This document shows positions 22,583 to 34,200 of a stretch of DNA of 64,000 nucleotides, piece after piece. Each line of letters begins with the position of its first letter. Positions within the stretch are counted from its first letter, which is position 1. Origin of the DNA: Sphagnum magellanicum (Eukaryota; Streptophyta; Sphagnopsida; Sphagnales; Sphagnaceae); the NCBI GenBank assembly GCA_021904315.1, contig CM038911.1, forward strand, positions 20,867,390 through 20,931,389, given 5' to 3'. Below the pieces are notes generated by a model that saw nothing but the letters and a program-made list of their open reading frames with translations, did no database searches and had not been told where the DNA came from. The position numbers and the translations under genes are program-made.

Positions 22583-22603
22583 TGGATGAAAAGTTTTCAT
22601 CCA
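22583..22603. repeat. Perfect short palindrome
   Basis: Arms TGGATGAAAA and TTTTCATCCA around a central G. GGATGAA/TTCATCC words recur several times up to 22730. Confidence 0.6.
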
Positions 22604-22962
22604 AATGTTTGATTGAAAATTTTTTTTTAAAAAAAAAAATGATGAAAAATCATACCTCCAAATCATGGATGAAAACCCTTATACTTGGATGAACCCCACT
22701 TCATCCAAAATTATGGACGAAATAAAAATAAAAATAAAAATATATATGTTGGTAGGTTTGGATTGGTGCTGAACATGTGCCCTAGGTTCAGAAAATTAGA
22801 AAAAAAATGAAAAAGGAGGTCCAAATTAAACCCCCCTATCCTCCCCTGAAGCACGTGAGCCTTTGCTCGTGCCCAAACTTTGAATGTTTGGAAGAAAGCT
22901 CAAGCTCTTAGCGGTGGCAATTGGAGCTTGGTTCTTTCCACTACCACCCACCTTGTTTTTTT

Positions 22963-23060
22963 TTTGTTTTGTTTTTCTTCCTTCTTTTACCCTTATTTTT
23001 TTTCTCTTCTTCTTCTTCTCTATCTCTTTCTCTTCTCCTTCTCTTGCTTTTCCTCTCTTG
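22963..23060 (+). repeat. Polypyrimidine tract
   Basis: About 100 bp of almost pure C/T on the plus strand (CTT/TCT runs). It opens long low-complexity reading frames in several frames, which I do not take as genes. Confidence 0.75.
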
Positions 23061-24768
23061 CAAGTGTTGCCCACAAAAATCACAAAGGCAAGAAGCTCCT
23101 CTCCCCATCGTTCCTACTCCTCCCCCTTAGCTTTGCGCTTTGTTAAGGAGAGAAAAAACGACCACCACCAAGAAGACAAAGGGGAGGTTGGTGCATTGTT
23201 AGGCTCCCCCTACCCTAGCTCTTCTAGTGGATGTTGTTGTAACCACAACAACTCTCATTGTTGGTAGTTCAACGAAAATGCCAACACTCTTCTTTTTGCC
23301 TTTTTTTTTTCCCCTCTTGAGCTAGGCAACTAGTTGAGCTCTTGGCGATAGCAACGATAGCTTACCAAATCTAATGTTATACTTATAGGGTACTAAGAGA
23401 GGTGGAAAAAAAGGAAAAGAAATGAAAGGGAAGGGGGCGAACCTCTACAATAATGGAAGGGGGCCCTCATTTGTGAGTTTTTTTTTTCTCACCACTCTAT
23501 GCAACCTTTAAACTCAGTGCTAAAACAACTATAGCCCAATTGTAGCACAAAAACAATTAATTAGACTTTTGGTGATTCAAAAGATTGACTCGTAACAACA
23601 CAAGAATCCAAGCCTAAAACATAGAAACCAAAACACTTGCATAACAACAATACTTAAAAATATAAATTATGCTATAGAATTTCAAATCACCAAAAGTGAT
23701 TTGAAATGACACTCCATGGGATTTTATCCCAAAACCAAATATTTTGAACCATGTTCACACTCAAACCAATTCAAGACAAATTAATTAACCTAACTAACCC
23801 AATTTAGCTTAATTATAACCTAATTAGGTAGCTAAGGTAAAACTCCTGACACCTCAAAGGGTTATAAACTTGAAGAATGGAACTTTGAATTTTTTTGGAA
23901 TTTACCATAATAATAAGGGTTTCATGTGGTTACAAAAAGATAAATATAAAAATGTAATGGCTCCTAAAAAGTTTTAATTCATGGTAAGTTCATTGGGAAT
24001 TCATGACATGTATCAATTTTGAATTGGGGTCAATGTCCTTCTTTTGTAAGCTTGGGTGTCAATATGATTCTTGAAATGGCATGCCTTTGGAACACACCAT
24101 ATCTTTTCTTAATTAGTTTTGTTGACGAGTCATGTAAAGCATAATTGAAGTTTGAAGAATCTCCTTGTAAATTTAAGAATTGACATCAATACCATTTGGC
24201 AAGCCTAAGGACCACAAATCACCAACCTTATGTTGGTTTAGGCTCTTTTTCATTATTACTTAATCTTCTTCCAATCATGGATGAAAGCACACTATAGGTG
24301 ATTACATAATTCTATCATGTAATGATTAAGAATCAATAACTAGCCACATACAAAAGAAAAATGATCAAAATATGAATTGGATTCAAGATGATTCAATAGT
24401 CATATTGATTAAGTTTTTTGGCAATATGGAATATACATGATGACATTTATACAAAACAGAACAATTTTGAAAGATGTTGATGACCAAAATATCGAGATGT
24501 AATTTGACATGTATTATTTTTATAAAGTTATTTATTCATTCAAATTAATAATTTAGATATTATCATCTTTCAAATATAATATTTTCATATGATATTAGGG
24601 TGGATAAAGTCCAAAAACTAAAAAAATACTTGTTTAGCCTTGCCATATGGCTTGTGCAATACAACATATCATCCTTACAATGTATTTATGATGTTATTTT
24701 GGTAATTTAAAACCTTGGTATGAAGGTTACTAGTGTTTGGGACATTATCCCTTTTCATAAGGTCATCA

Positions 24769-24802
24769 TTGGGATGTCTTGTTGAGCTACAAGACATCCC
24801 AA
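24769..24802. repeat. Perfect 14-bp inverted repeat with 6-nt loop
   Basis: Arms TTGGGATGTCTTGT and ACAAGACATCCCAA separated by TGAGCT. GACATCCC/GGGATGTC words recur over the next 500 bp. It could be a recombination scar, a MITE core or an RNA hairpin; there is no further evidence. Confidence 0.7.
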
Positions 24803-25779
24803 ATAAGGTGTCCCTAATAAAAATTAGGCGAATTATAGCATTTTCCTAGTTCAAAGGACATCACATCCAAGTTTGGGGAATGCTAAGAACAATGAGAAGA
24901 TGTCGAGAGGTGTTATGTGAAAACATCAAGAAATAATGAAATGATGACAACACAATGAGAAATGATGAGAATAATGATGGAATGACAAGAAAATGATAGG
25001 GAATGAAAGGATAGTAGGAACAATAGAAAAATGGTGTAACACCAAGAAATATGTTAGGGGATGTCATGGGGGAAAATTGAATGACAAGGGCCAATAGAGG
25101 ACAACAAAGGACAACAACAATGTTGGGAAGCATGTTCAACAATGTCAAGGGACATTGGGATTTTTTTTTTCATTTTTAGGTGACATCAAAGGATGATTGC
25201 AACATTGGGGAACACATTAAACGACACTAAAAGGTATATCAAGAGATACCATGAAAAATAATTCAAGAAAGGAAAAATATTTAGAAAACAAATATTATAT
25301 ATTTTTTCAAATAACAATGGATGTCAAGAGACACACCAAGGAAAAGTAAGAAACACTTCAAAGGATGTCAAAAAGGACATTGCACTAGTAGAAATCTACC
25401 AAAATACAACCATTGCATTTACGATTACATGTGATTTCTAATCATTTACAGTTTTGGAAATATTTGTAATTATAAAATCAAATTTCAACTATTTTGGTCA
25501 TTTTTGTGACTATGTTGCAACTATTGATAACTTCATCCTATGGGCTAGATGGTTTTTTTAAATTTATTTTCATCCATGAATACGTTAATATGTTTCACTA
25601 GTGACAATAGTCACCATGTTAGTCACACCCCTAGAGATATTCTATGGTTATTTAGGTGTAAGTTTTTATATATGTATTAAAATAGTATTTGAAGATATAT
25701 TAGCCATCTAATAAAAAAATTCATATATTAATTATGCTTATATATGTATAATTTTCATATATTGAATATAGAATTTCAT

Positions 25780-26760
25780 ATTTTAAATCTGAAAATTTCT
25801 ATTTGAATTTGAAAATTAATATTTGAGTTCTGAAAATTATTATTTGAATATAAATTTTTTTAGTTCAATTCCAAAAACCTTTCTTTGAATTTGAAATTTC
25901 ATATTTGCATTCTAAAAATTGTTATTTGAATATCAAAATCGACATTTAAATTCAAATAATTGTAATTTGAGTCTGGAATTTTTTTTTTCAATTAAATTTT
26001 TTTTTCAGTTTGAAAATTGATATTTGAGATCGGAAAATTGTTATTTGAATATGAAATCTTCTATTTCAATCATAAGAATTCTTATTTGAATTTGAAAATT
26101 CATATTTGAGTTCTGAAAATTGTTATTTGAATCTCAAAATCAATATTTAAATTCTGATCATTTTTATTTCATCTGAAAATTTTATCTCAATTTGAAAAAT
26201 GTTATTTCAATCTGAAAATCCATATTAAAATTTGATAATTTTTTTTTGAAGCTGAAAACTGTTATTTGATTCTAGAAATTGTTGTTTGAATTTGAAATTT
26301 GACATTTGAGATCTGAAAACTGTTTGTTGAATCTGAAAAAGAAATCTTTCAATTTTGGTCATTGTTATTTGAATCTGAAAATTACTATTTCAATTCTTTA
26401 AAACTTATTTGAATTTGAGAATTTTTATTCAAGTCTGAAAAATTTTGTTCAATTATTTTTGAAAAAAATTGAATTTGGAAAGTTTCATTTGAATCTGTAA
26501 TTGATATTTCAACTCTAAATTATTTTATTCGAATCTAAATTTGTATTATTTCAATTCTGAAAATTATTAATTGAGTCTAAAATGGTTATGTCAAATTTGA
26601 AAAATTTTATTTGGATCTAAAAGTGGATATTTCTATTTGAAATTGAAAAAATTATTTCAATTTAGAAATTTATATTTGATTTCTGAAAAAAATTATTTGA
26701 GTTTTTAAAAAACTTATTTGAGTCTGAAATTTCATATTTGAATTCTGAAAATTGGTAATA
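25780..26760 (+). repeat. AT-rich degenerate tandem repeats inside the CACTA element
   Basis: Dozens of diverged units built on ATTTGAATTCTGAAAATTG with variable spacing of about 20-28 bp. They probably derive from expansion of a short subterminal motif. Confidence 0.75.
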
Positions 26761-27289
26761 GGAGCTATAACAATTGAAATAATAACAAAAGTAATAATTC
26801 CAAAATAGCTCGCTACTAGCCACATTAGTACTTTGATAGTTATTATTATTATCATTAAATATTCAATGTATTGAAATATAAAATTTTATTTATTAATATT
26901 ATATTTAACATTATGATATGAATTATTATTAAAGGGTTACCAAAGCTATTAAAATTATTTATTCTATTATTTTATTGTTAGTATTATTAAATATTGATTA
27001 TTTATAATTAATAAATAGATATAACAAGTGAGGTAATAATAATAATAAAATAACTAGTTAATCTAGCTACTAGCTACATTAATAATAATATAATATTGTT
27101 GAATCTAGCCTAACCTAAAATAGTTAGTTAATTAGTAGTTGTTTGTACTTATTCCATGTTTTTTGTCTTTGTTTTTAAATTTGGAAACTATATGAACAAG
27201 TGCATTAGAACATTGAAAATACACAAAGAACATTAAAAACCAAGTGTCATTTGGGATGAGCCAAACAAACCTAATAAAGCTACATACCT

Positions 27290-27790
27290 AATAAGCCTTA
27301 GTGGCCTAGGTTAGGTTACCTAACTAGCAGGCCTAGGTGGGTTGTGATATGTAACTACCAAATAAACTTTGATAGCCTAGGTTAAGCTATTTACCTAATA
27401 GGCCTAGGTGGCCTAGGCTACTTATTTACTAGGCTTAGGTGGACTATGTTATTTACCTAGTAGGTCTAAGTTACATACCTATAATAAACCTAGGCTAATA
27501 GGCTACCTACATGGTTAATAGGTCTACATAATAAACCTAGGTCACCTAAAATACTTACCTAGAAAGCGTACACTACTTAGTAGGTTACTTAATAGTCTTA
27601 AACTATGTCCTAGGTAGCCTATTGGGTAGGTCTAGGCTAGGTTACCTAATTAAGTTACTAATTAGGTTATTACCTAATAAGTAACCTATTAGCTTATTAG
27701 TTATGTTAAACTAGATAGGTAGTATAAACCTAACCTAACCTACTAGCTATGGTAAATTAGGGTAGCCTAGGCTTAACAAGTAGGTTAAGT
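27290..27790 (+). repeat. CCTAGG/TTACCTAA-rich repeat field
   Basis: Repeated words such as GCCTAGGTGG, TTACCTAATAGG and GGCTACCTA over about 500 bp, inside the CACTA element. Not coding. Confidence 0.7.
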
Positions 27791-27799
27791 CATTAAATG

Positions 27800-28060
27800 A
27801 ATATGGATCATTTGATTAAGTGTCAAATCATAATGGTCAATTTGACTAAACCCTATCCATTCAATATGGCCAATTTGATTAAGCTATGACCATTTTAATG
27901 AACATTTGTCCATTTTGACTAAATCTTCAACCTGACACTTGGTTAAAAAGGTCATTTTAGTCAAATGTAACATGTTTTTTCATGTCCCAAACCTTTAGTC
28001 AAAATGGACATACCCTTTGGTCAATGTGAACAATTTGATCAAGTTAACCTTTTGAAAAGT
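27800..28060. repeat. Subterminal GGTCAATTTGAC-type repeats at the CACTA 3' end
   Basis: At least eight variants of TGGTCAATTTGACTAA or its complement, in both orientations, within 260 bp and about 350 bp from the right end. Arrays of short motifs near the ends are where CACTA transposases bind. Confidence 0.65.
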
Positions 28061-28677
28061 CGTGATTTTTTGTAGTGCCCTTTAATTTGCCAAAGATTAC
28101 ACCTCATTAATCTAAACCAAGTTTCCTTTGGTTAATAATTTTGCCACATGTCACATTGACATTTGTTGTTCGTTGTATACATGGTATAATGTAAGGTCCA
28201 ACCAATTTAATTGCATCGCAATTGCATAAAACATACATTTTGCATATGAATGAAATCGTATATGTTGATTTTGATTTCATCTATCATCTATAATTAAAAA
28301 TGCATGCAACTTGTCCAAAACAATTAGGGGGATTTTAGTTACATATGACATAAATGATTAAAAACTAGTTACATAAGCTAATTGTAAAAAACCATTTTTT
28401 TTCTAGTATTAGGTGCATGTGAGGCGACTTTCTAACCCCCTACCCCTAGTTCTATGAGGTAACTATATTTGAAAGTACATATGTTATTAGTGAAGGAAAA
28501 ATGCAAAATGTATTTCGTTAAATTGCGTTTGTAGTTGAAACCAAATAACTTACCTCCTATGCATCATTTACAATTAAAAATTTTTAGATATATTTTCCAA
28601 GCTCAAACATTCCAAATCCTAGAATTTTATGTTAAATTGTTGCCATTTAAACCAACTTTTAAGGATTCAACACCATG

Positions 28678-29583
28678 TGACATGCCCTCAAGCTCCTTGA
28701 TAGACTCAAATGTAAGTCTAAGGTGAAAACAACAAAAGAGTAAAAAGTCGAAGCACGCTCGCTGGCTTGCAACACTTCGGGGGTAGAGGGGCGTGTTGGA
28801 GCTTTGGGATGGGGATTAAAAAGATTGACAAGCAACTCAATCACTCACATGAACTTACACAAACCAAACAACAAGTTGGTTAGTGCATAACTAGAGCACT
28901 ATTGGTGCACGGATGAGCCATGGGCAAACACGGACTCACAAGACTCACCACGGCCCAGACTTGGGGGAAGCCACCTTATAATATACTCTATGCATGGCCA
29001 TGGGGCCAGCACCCAAATGGCATTTTGTCCCGGGACTCCCAAATGGGAGTTTCGAAATTCCCGAAATTAGGACTTTTGTAACTTTAGAGGCCCATAACTT
29101 TGCGTGCAAACCTCCGATTGAGATAAGGTTCAAAACAAAGTTGTAGCCTTAGTCGAGAACTTTCTAACATTATGTGGCATGCCACCTACACACAAGGAAG
29201 TTAGGGCGATTTTTGACTTTTAGTGGTAGGGAGTCAAATTGCTAATTTGACTTTCGGCCCTTCTTTTGGCCATAACTTATGTTTTAAATATCCAAATGGG
29301 TCATGCAAGCCCATTTTAGACATGTAAGTTCTGAGAGCTTTCCAATGATATGAGGAAATTATTAATCCAATGAGTATTGACCCCTGCAATTGCCCTCTGA
29401 AAATTCGGGAGTCCATTGGAGCTCCAACTCCCAAAATGGGAGCTCATTTGGGAGTGTGAAGGTTCATTCCCTTACACTTTCTTACACTCCCGAGAGCATG
29501 AAATGTGACTCCCGAGCTCACTCTTGGCCCACACTTTTGTAAGCCCTTGTCATGGTCACGAACCCAAGGCTAGGGTTGTAACA
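28678..29583 (-). mobile_element. Solo LTR, chromovirus family B1, TSD CCATG
   Basis: 906 bp, flanked by a perfect CCATG duplication at 28673-28677 and 29584-29588. Removing it restores continuity with copy A4 (AAGGATT...TGTTCAA). The palindrome lies at about 29230-29254. Confidence 0.88.
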
Positions 29584-29599
29584 CCATGTTCAATTTGGC

Positions 29600-30170
29600 A
29601 ACAAACCTCCAATCACTTCAAATATTATTCCTATCACATAAGTTATCCAAATCTAGCTTATTTTAGCTCATTAAAAAATTAGCTACAAGATGCATCTACC
29701 TACCAAATTCCAAGTTTTGCACCTAAACCAATAGTAAATTATGTTACCAAACTCGAGAGGGTTTTACGAAAATAGAAAGTTTATCTTGGCTCTAGAACAC
29801 CAATCACTTAAAATATTATTCCTATCACATACATTATTGAAATATATCTTGTTTTAGCTCATTAAAAAGTTAATTACAAAGCACATTAGCTTACCAAATT
29901 CCAAGCCTTGCACTCAAACCAATAAGAAGTTGTGCTACCAAACCCGAGAGGGTTTTACGAAGGTAGAAAGTTTAATTTGGTTGTAAACCACCAATCATTT
30001 AAAATAATATTCCTATCACATACATTATTCAAATGTAACTTGCCTTAGCTCATTAAAAAACTTATTACAAGGTACATTTGCTTGTCAAATTTTAAGCTCT
30101 CCACTTAAACCAGTAATAAGTTCTGTTACCAAACCCGAAAGGGTTTATGAAATTTCTCTAAAATTTCAAA
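29600..30170 (+). repeat. Three tandem units of about 190 bp in copy A3
   Basis: Units start near 29603, 29805 and 29990, each with CCAATCA...ATTATTCCTATCACATA and ending ACCAAACTCGAGAGGGTTTTA or similar. A4 has a single unit (minus strand, 54350-54510), so the units were amplified locally in A3. Confidence 0.7.
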
Positions 30171-30280
30171 CTCCCAACACTATCCCTACTCATTTCCATT
30201 CTTTCAAAAGTATTATAATCATCCAATCTATTCTCCTTCTTTCCACCATCTATTAAGACTCATCATTCTTCTCCTCCCAA
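30076..30280 (+). repeat. Left 205-bp arm of a direct repeat flanking an LTR
   Basis: Matches 31246-31450 over the same 205 bp, from (A)TTTGCTTGT to CTCCTCCCAA. It ends in CTCCCAA, which is also found at the end of the LTR. Confidence 0.75.
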
Positions 30281-31245
30281 CTCCTTGAAGGATTCAAATG
30301 TGAGTCCAAGTGAAAAACAGCGGAAGAGGGAGGAGTTAGGGCACGCTCCCTAACTCACAACATTTTAAGGGGTAGAGGGGCGTGTTGGAGCTCCGGGATG
30401 GGACTAGGAAGAGTTGACAAGCTTCACTCACTCACACGGGCCTACACACAACCCACACAACCCACACAAAGTGGTTGGTGCATAGTTGGAGCACCCTCAG
30501 TGCTAGGACGAGCCATGGGCTATTTGGACACACTAGACTCACCACGGCTCGGACTTGGGGGAAGCCATCACCTTCCCCCTTATAGTATACTTTGTGGTTA
30601 GCCACAGAGCTTACATCCAAATGGTTTTTCTCTCCCGGGATTCCGGAGTGCGAGTCTCAAAATCGCGCCAAATGGGACTCCCACGACTTTGGAGCCCCAT
30701 AACTTTGTGAGCAAACTTCGGATCGTAATGCAATCTAAAGTAAAATTGTAGCTCTCGTTGAGAGCTTTCCAACAGTATGTGGCACGCTCCCGGAATCCAA
30801 ATAAATCGAGTCAATTCTCGACTTTTTGTGGTCAGGAGTCAAATTGGCAATTTGATTCCTGGCCCTTCTTTTGGCCATAAATTGTGTTTCAAATTCCAAA
30901 TGAGCAATGCGAGCCCATTTTAAACATGTACGTTCCAAGAGCTTTCCAATGATATAAAGAACGCCACAAACCATTGAGTTGTGACCCCTGTAATCACTCC
31001 CTGAATTTTTGGGAGTCCACTGGGACTCCATCTCCCAAAGTGGGAGTTGCCTTGGGAGAGCGATGGTTCACTCCCTCATACTCCCTCACATTTCTTACAC
31101 TCCCGGGAGTGTGTGATGTGAATCTCGGGCTCTTTCTTGCCTTGATTTCCGAGCTTCTTCTTGCCTTGACTCCTGGGCTTCCTCTTGGTTCACAACCTTG
31201 TAACCCCTTTGCCTTGGTTAGGCGCCCAAAGCTAGGGTTGCGACA
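30281..31245 (-). mobile_element. B1 LTR between 205-bp direct repeats
   Basis: A chromovirus B1 LTR on the minus strand. Its TGTCGCAACCC end is intact at 31245. At the other end the terminal bases merge with family A through a shared CTCCCAA (30274-30280), and no 5-bp target duplication exists. Instead, 205 bp of family A is present on both sides. This fits recombination between family A copies rather than simple insertion. The palindrome lies at about 30834-30859. Confidence 0.8.
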
Positions 31246-31450
31246 ATCTGCTTGTTAAATTTAAAGCTCTCCACCTAAACTAGTAATAAGTTCTGTTACC
31301 AAACCCGGAAGGGTTTATGAAATTTCTCTAAAATTTCAAGCTTCCAACACTATCCCTACTCATTTCTATTCTTTCAAAAATATTATAATCATCTAATCTA
31401 TTATCCTTCTTTCCAGTATCTATTAAGACTAATCATTTTTCTCCTCCCAA
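31246..31450 (+). repeat. Right 205-bp arm of the direct repeat
   Basis: Second copy of 30076-30280, continuing into AAGGAAGTTGTAGG, the normal family A order as in A2 and A4. Confidence 0.75.
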
Positions 31451-31765
31451 AGGAAGTTGTAGGAATAAATATTTTCAAGATTCAAATCAAAAATTATGTC
31501 AAAAAAAAAAACGTTAAATGATCCGAATTCGTCTTTTAAAGATAAGGAGAAGGAAGGAGGTGAAGAAAAATCCTAACTCAATGGCCAATGGAAGGTTCCA
31601 ATGTTTGATGGCCCTTGAAAGAAGAAGGAGGAACACTTTTCACCTCTTTCCACTTTCCCCCTAACAAATTTTACTTAAACCTTCATTTTTTCTTTTGATC
31701 TTAAGGTTTTTACTTTATCATGATTCTAGGCCGTTACTTATGCATTTCCTTCCTTTCCCTTGACT

Positions 31766-31773
31766 TATAAATT
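31766..31773 (+). promoter_or_regulatory. TATA box of copy A3
   Basis: TATAAATT aligned with A2 and A4. Only one to two CCAAT units (31580-31625) lie upstream. Confidence 0.55.
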
Positions 31774-31862
31774 ACAACCACGCATCTTAATGTAACAAGT
31801 CCTCCACACATTCATTGTTGAATTGATTTTTATTTAAGATTTTTTTTCGTTTCCTTAAAATT

Positions 31863-32282
31863 ATGGCATCGCGTATGGCCATGTCTTATGGGCCTCAAGC
31901 TACACAAGTGAATGAATAACCGCCTCTAAAATCATTTTTAGATTTGACATTGACGCAACATCTTCATGATGAAGATCCCGAACCGTGAGAGGTGCGTGTT
32001 CATCTTGAAGTTGAACCCTTTCAATTTAATATTATCGCATTTTCTAAACTCACGCACCTTGGTGATTTTGTTACGAGTCGACCCTGCTCATGTGATGAAC
32101 TTGAAATTGTCTATGAAGGTTATTAATAAACTGAAGACATTTTTATCTTTGCATGGTCTTCAATTTTCGATGTTGGATAGTATCATTGGTTACGTTGTCC
32201 GATTTGTTAATTACCTCCTAATAACAAGGCAGATTACTTAATTTGCACCATTTGACACATCCTAAACTTCTTATAATTAACT
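31863..32282 (+). pseudogene. Family A small gene, copy A3
   Basis: ATG at 31863 (MASRMAMSYGPQA), then the same order as A2: SFLDLTLTQHLHDE, EVRVHLEVEPF, and a C-terminal part related to GHYRWLRGPI. It has several in-frame stops and frame changes and ends near 32282. An AATAAA follows at 32350. Function unknown. The N-terminal third, the promoter and the poly(A) site are better conserved among A2-A4 than between them and A1. Confidence 0.55.
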
Positions 32283-32349
32283 ATAATTGTGGCATAGCCC
32301 ATGACTCGACATGTAATTGCAGCTCCTCATTGAGCTTATCCATAATTTG

Positions 32350-32355
32350 AATAAA
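32350..32355 (+). terminator. Poly(A) signal of copy A3
   Basis: AATAAA at the same relative place as in A2 and A4. Confidence 0.5.
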
Positions 32356-33224
32356 CACTTCATTCATTATGAAATTCATGTTACCATTACCACCCTATCA
32401 CATTATTTATTTAATTGTTAAGTTGTTTCGAATTAATCTTACGCTTATAATGTTTGAAAATTATTTTGTTTCAACTAGACCTTTTAGTGACACCCTTCAA
32501 TTGCTTCATGAATCTCAAACATCTCTGTTTACATGACTACCCATTAAATACCATAACAAGACCCATGTTTTGTCTAACATAATGAATTTTGCGTCAATTT
32601 CTAACCCTAACCTTCTAGAGATTTCTCACCCCTAATTACGTAACTAAAATTCTAAAACTATGAATAACAACTTTTTGCTAAAAAAAAAAAAAACCTTATA
32701 CCTCATTCATCTAATATTAAATTTTGAAAAAAAACAACCCTCTATGCAACCATGCGCCTTTATCATTCCTTATTCTAACATGAAATTGCAAAAAACCCTA
32801 ATATTTTTATCATACTTGAATATCCTTGATGTAATTCTTAAAAAAATGAGACTACCACACATGGTTGTGTCAGTATGGTTCACAATGCATAAAAAAAGGG
32901 TAATTAAAATTTCACCCAAACCAAAAAAGAAATTGATTAAAAATGTGTTGTTGGTAGGGATGTTAGGAGAAACTATAAAAAAATCCTAACATGTTTTTAA
33001 AGATAGTCCTTTTGGCAACCTTGCTTGGTAAAGACCAATGTTCGGCAATTTTACTATCATTTTTTTCACTAATTACATATGCATATTAGGAAGAAAGGTC
33101 ATTTCATCAAAGATAGCCCCTAATTCCACCTTAGAGAATCCCAAATTCTTCATACTCACCCTTTATTTCAATTTGATAATATAATTTTCTTTAATTTTGA
33201 ACCCACCTTCATCTTTTGACACCA

Positions 33225-34200
33225 ACTTTAGAAGAAATATGGGGTTTTGTAACCACTATATTTGTGACTACATGCAATTCAATGGTGTTTACAACTAGTT
33301 TTGGTCATGCTTGTGATTATGTTGAAATTAGTTTGTGATTTTTTTCCCCATCCTTCCAAGATGATAACTTTTAGTTTGGTATCATTCAAGAAGGGCCATA
33401 TATGTCCCATTAATTACAAACAAAATCAAAATTAGTTGTAATTTTATGTGCATATTAAGGTCTATTAAAAATACTTTAATAATATTAAAGGCATATTAAG
33501 ATGTACAAGTGTATAATAGGGGTATGTATAATGGATGTATTATAATCATATGCAACTTGTATTTAGAACATATTAAAATAAATGAATCATACATATAGGT
33601 ATATATATAATTTGAATATATGAAAGCTATATATTTAAAATATATATGGAATATATTTGGTAAATTTTAATCTTCTTATGTTCTTCTGATTTTTACTTCT
33701 ATACTTTAACATATTGTCATTAAAACTATTAAAATCTATAACACAATAAAACTTTAGAAAAGAAAGAATTAAATGTACAAAAATGATCAAAGCTCCATAT
33801 CTATACCATAATCATTTCTACAATGGATTGAAAACATAATTCAAAACCACCTAGAATTGAAAAAAAGATCAAATACAAGTACCAAGAATATATATATTTT
33901 TCCCCCATTAGAGTACTAGCTCTAATATGATCTCTAAGAAATCTACAACGTTTAATTATTCAAAATTAAAATTCCTCCAAAGATATTTCCCCATTTCCCA
34001 CCATAATCCAATTCAAATTGCCATCTATCTATCCTAATCAATTTAGCCCCTTTCTACCCTATAACAATAACATAATTTTGCCTTTAACACTACCCCCCTT
34101 GTACTTTGGATTATGTTTTCAAAATCCTGTGAATTGGCAAATATAGAACTCCAGTGTAAAAGAACAACCACAAAATTATTTTAAGTGTACTAAATGGGCT
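33225..34200 (+). mobile_element. CACTA-like left end and AT-rich body
   Basis: ACTTTAGAAGAAATATGG near 33225 resembles the CACTAGAAGAAA end. The next 120 bp match the subterminal part of the element at 25383 (the TTTTGGTCATGCTTGTGATTATGTTG stretch). The partner end was not found. The AT-rich body (33420-34100) shows no gene. Confidence 0.5.

Larger units (their letters stand above)
21401..25382. other. Unassigned AT-rich interval
   Basis: No gene was recognised. The part up to about 22300 may be the leader or LTR of the adjacent gypsy element, but no LTR pair, primer site or polypurine tract could be fixed. 24850-25380 is purine-rich, with recurring GATGTC/GACATC words. Two hairpins and one polypyrimidine tract are listed separately. 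Confidence 0.4.
25383..28408 (+). mobile_element. Non-autonomous CACTA DNA transposon, about 3.0 kb
   Basis: The left end starts CACTAGTAGAAATC. The right end reads (reverse complement) TACTAGAAAAAAAATGG, one base off the canonical CACTA. The 3-bp flanks are TTG and TTA, near-identical as expected for a CACTA target duplication. The left subterminal sequence is shared with the starts at about 33225 and 63064 (for example the TTTTGGTCAT...TGTGACTATGTTG stretch). No transposase was seen. The interior consists of three repeat fields. It lies at the left edge of family A copy A3. Confidence 0.75.
28409..33000 (+). repeat. Family A dispersed segment, copy A3
   Basis: Homologous to the minus-strand copy A4. 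The match starts near GAGGCGACTTT (28420) and runs through the AATCCTAGAATTTTATG region, the repeat region, the promoter, the reading frame and the 3' part. It holds two LTR insertions (28678-29583 and 30281-31245). The left edge coincides with the CACTA 3' end. The right edge fades near 33000. Confidence 0.7.

Noticed and set aside
22826-23267. Long frames on both strands around the polypyrimidine tract, with hydrophobic or lysine-rich products
   Set aside because: Low-complexity C/T-rich DNA keeps several frames open at once. There is no domain and no conservation.
25780-28060. CRISPR-like or satellite array
   Set aside because: The units are diverged, unevenly spaced and enclosed by CACTA ends; this is eukaryotic repeat expansion.
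32660-32989. 109-codon lysine-rich frame
   Set aside because: It lies in the non-coding 3' part of family A, and the aligned sequence in copy A2 has no equivalent frame.
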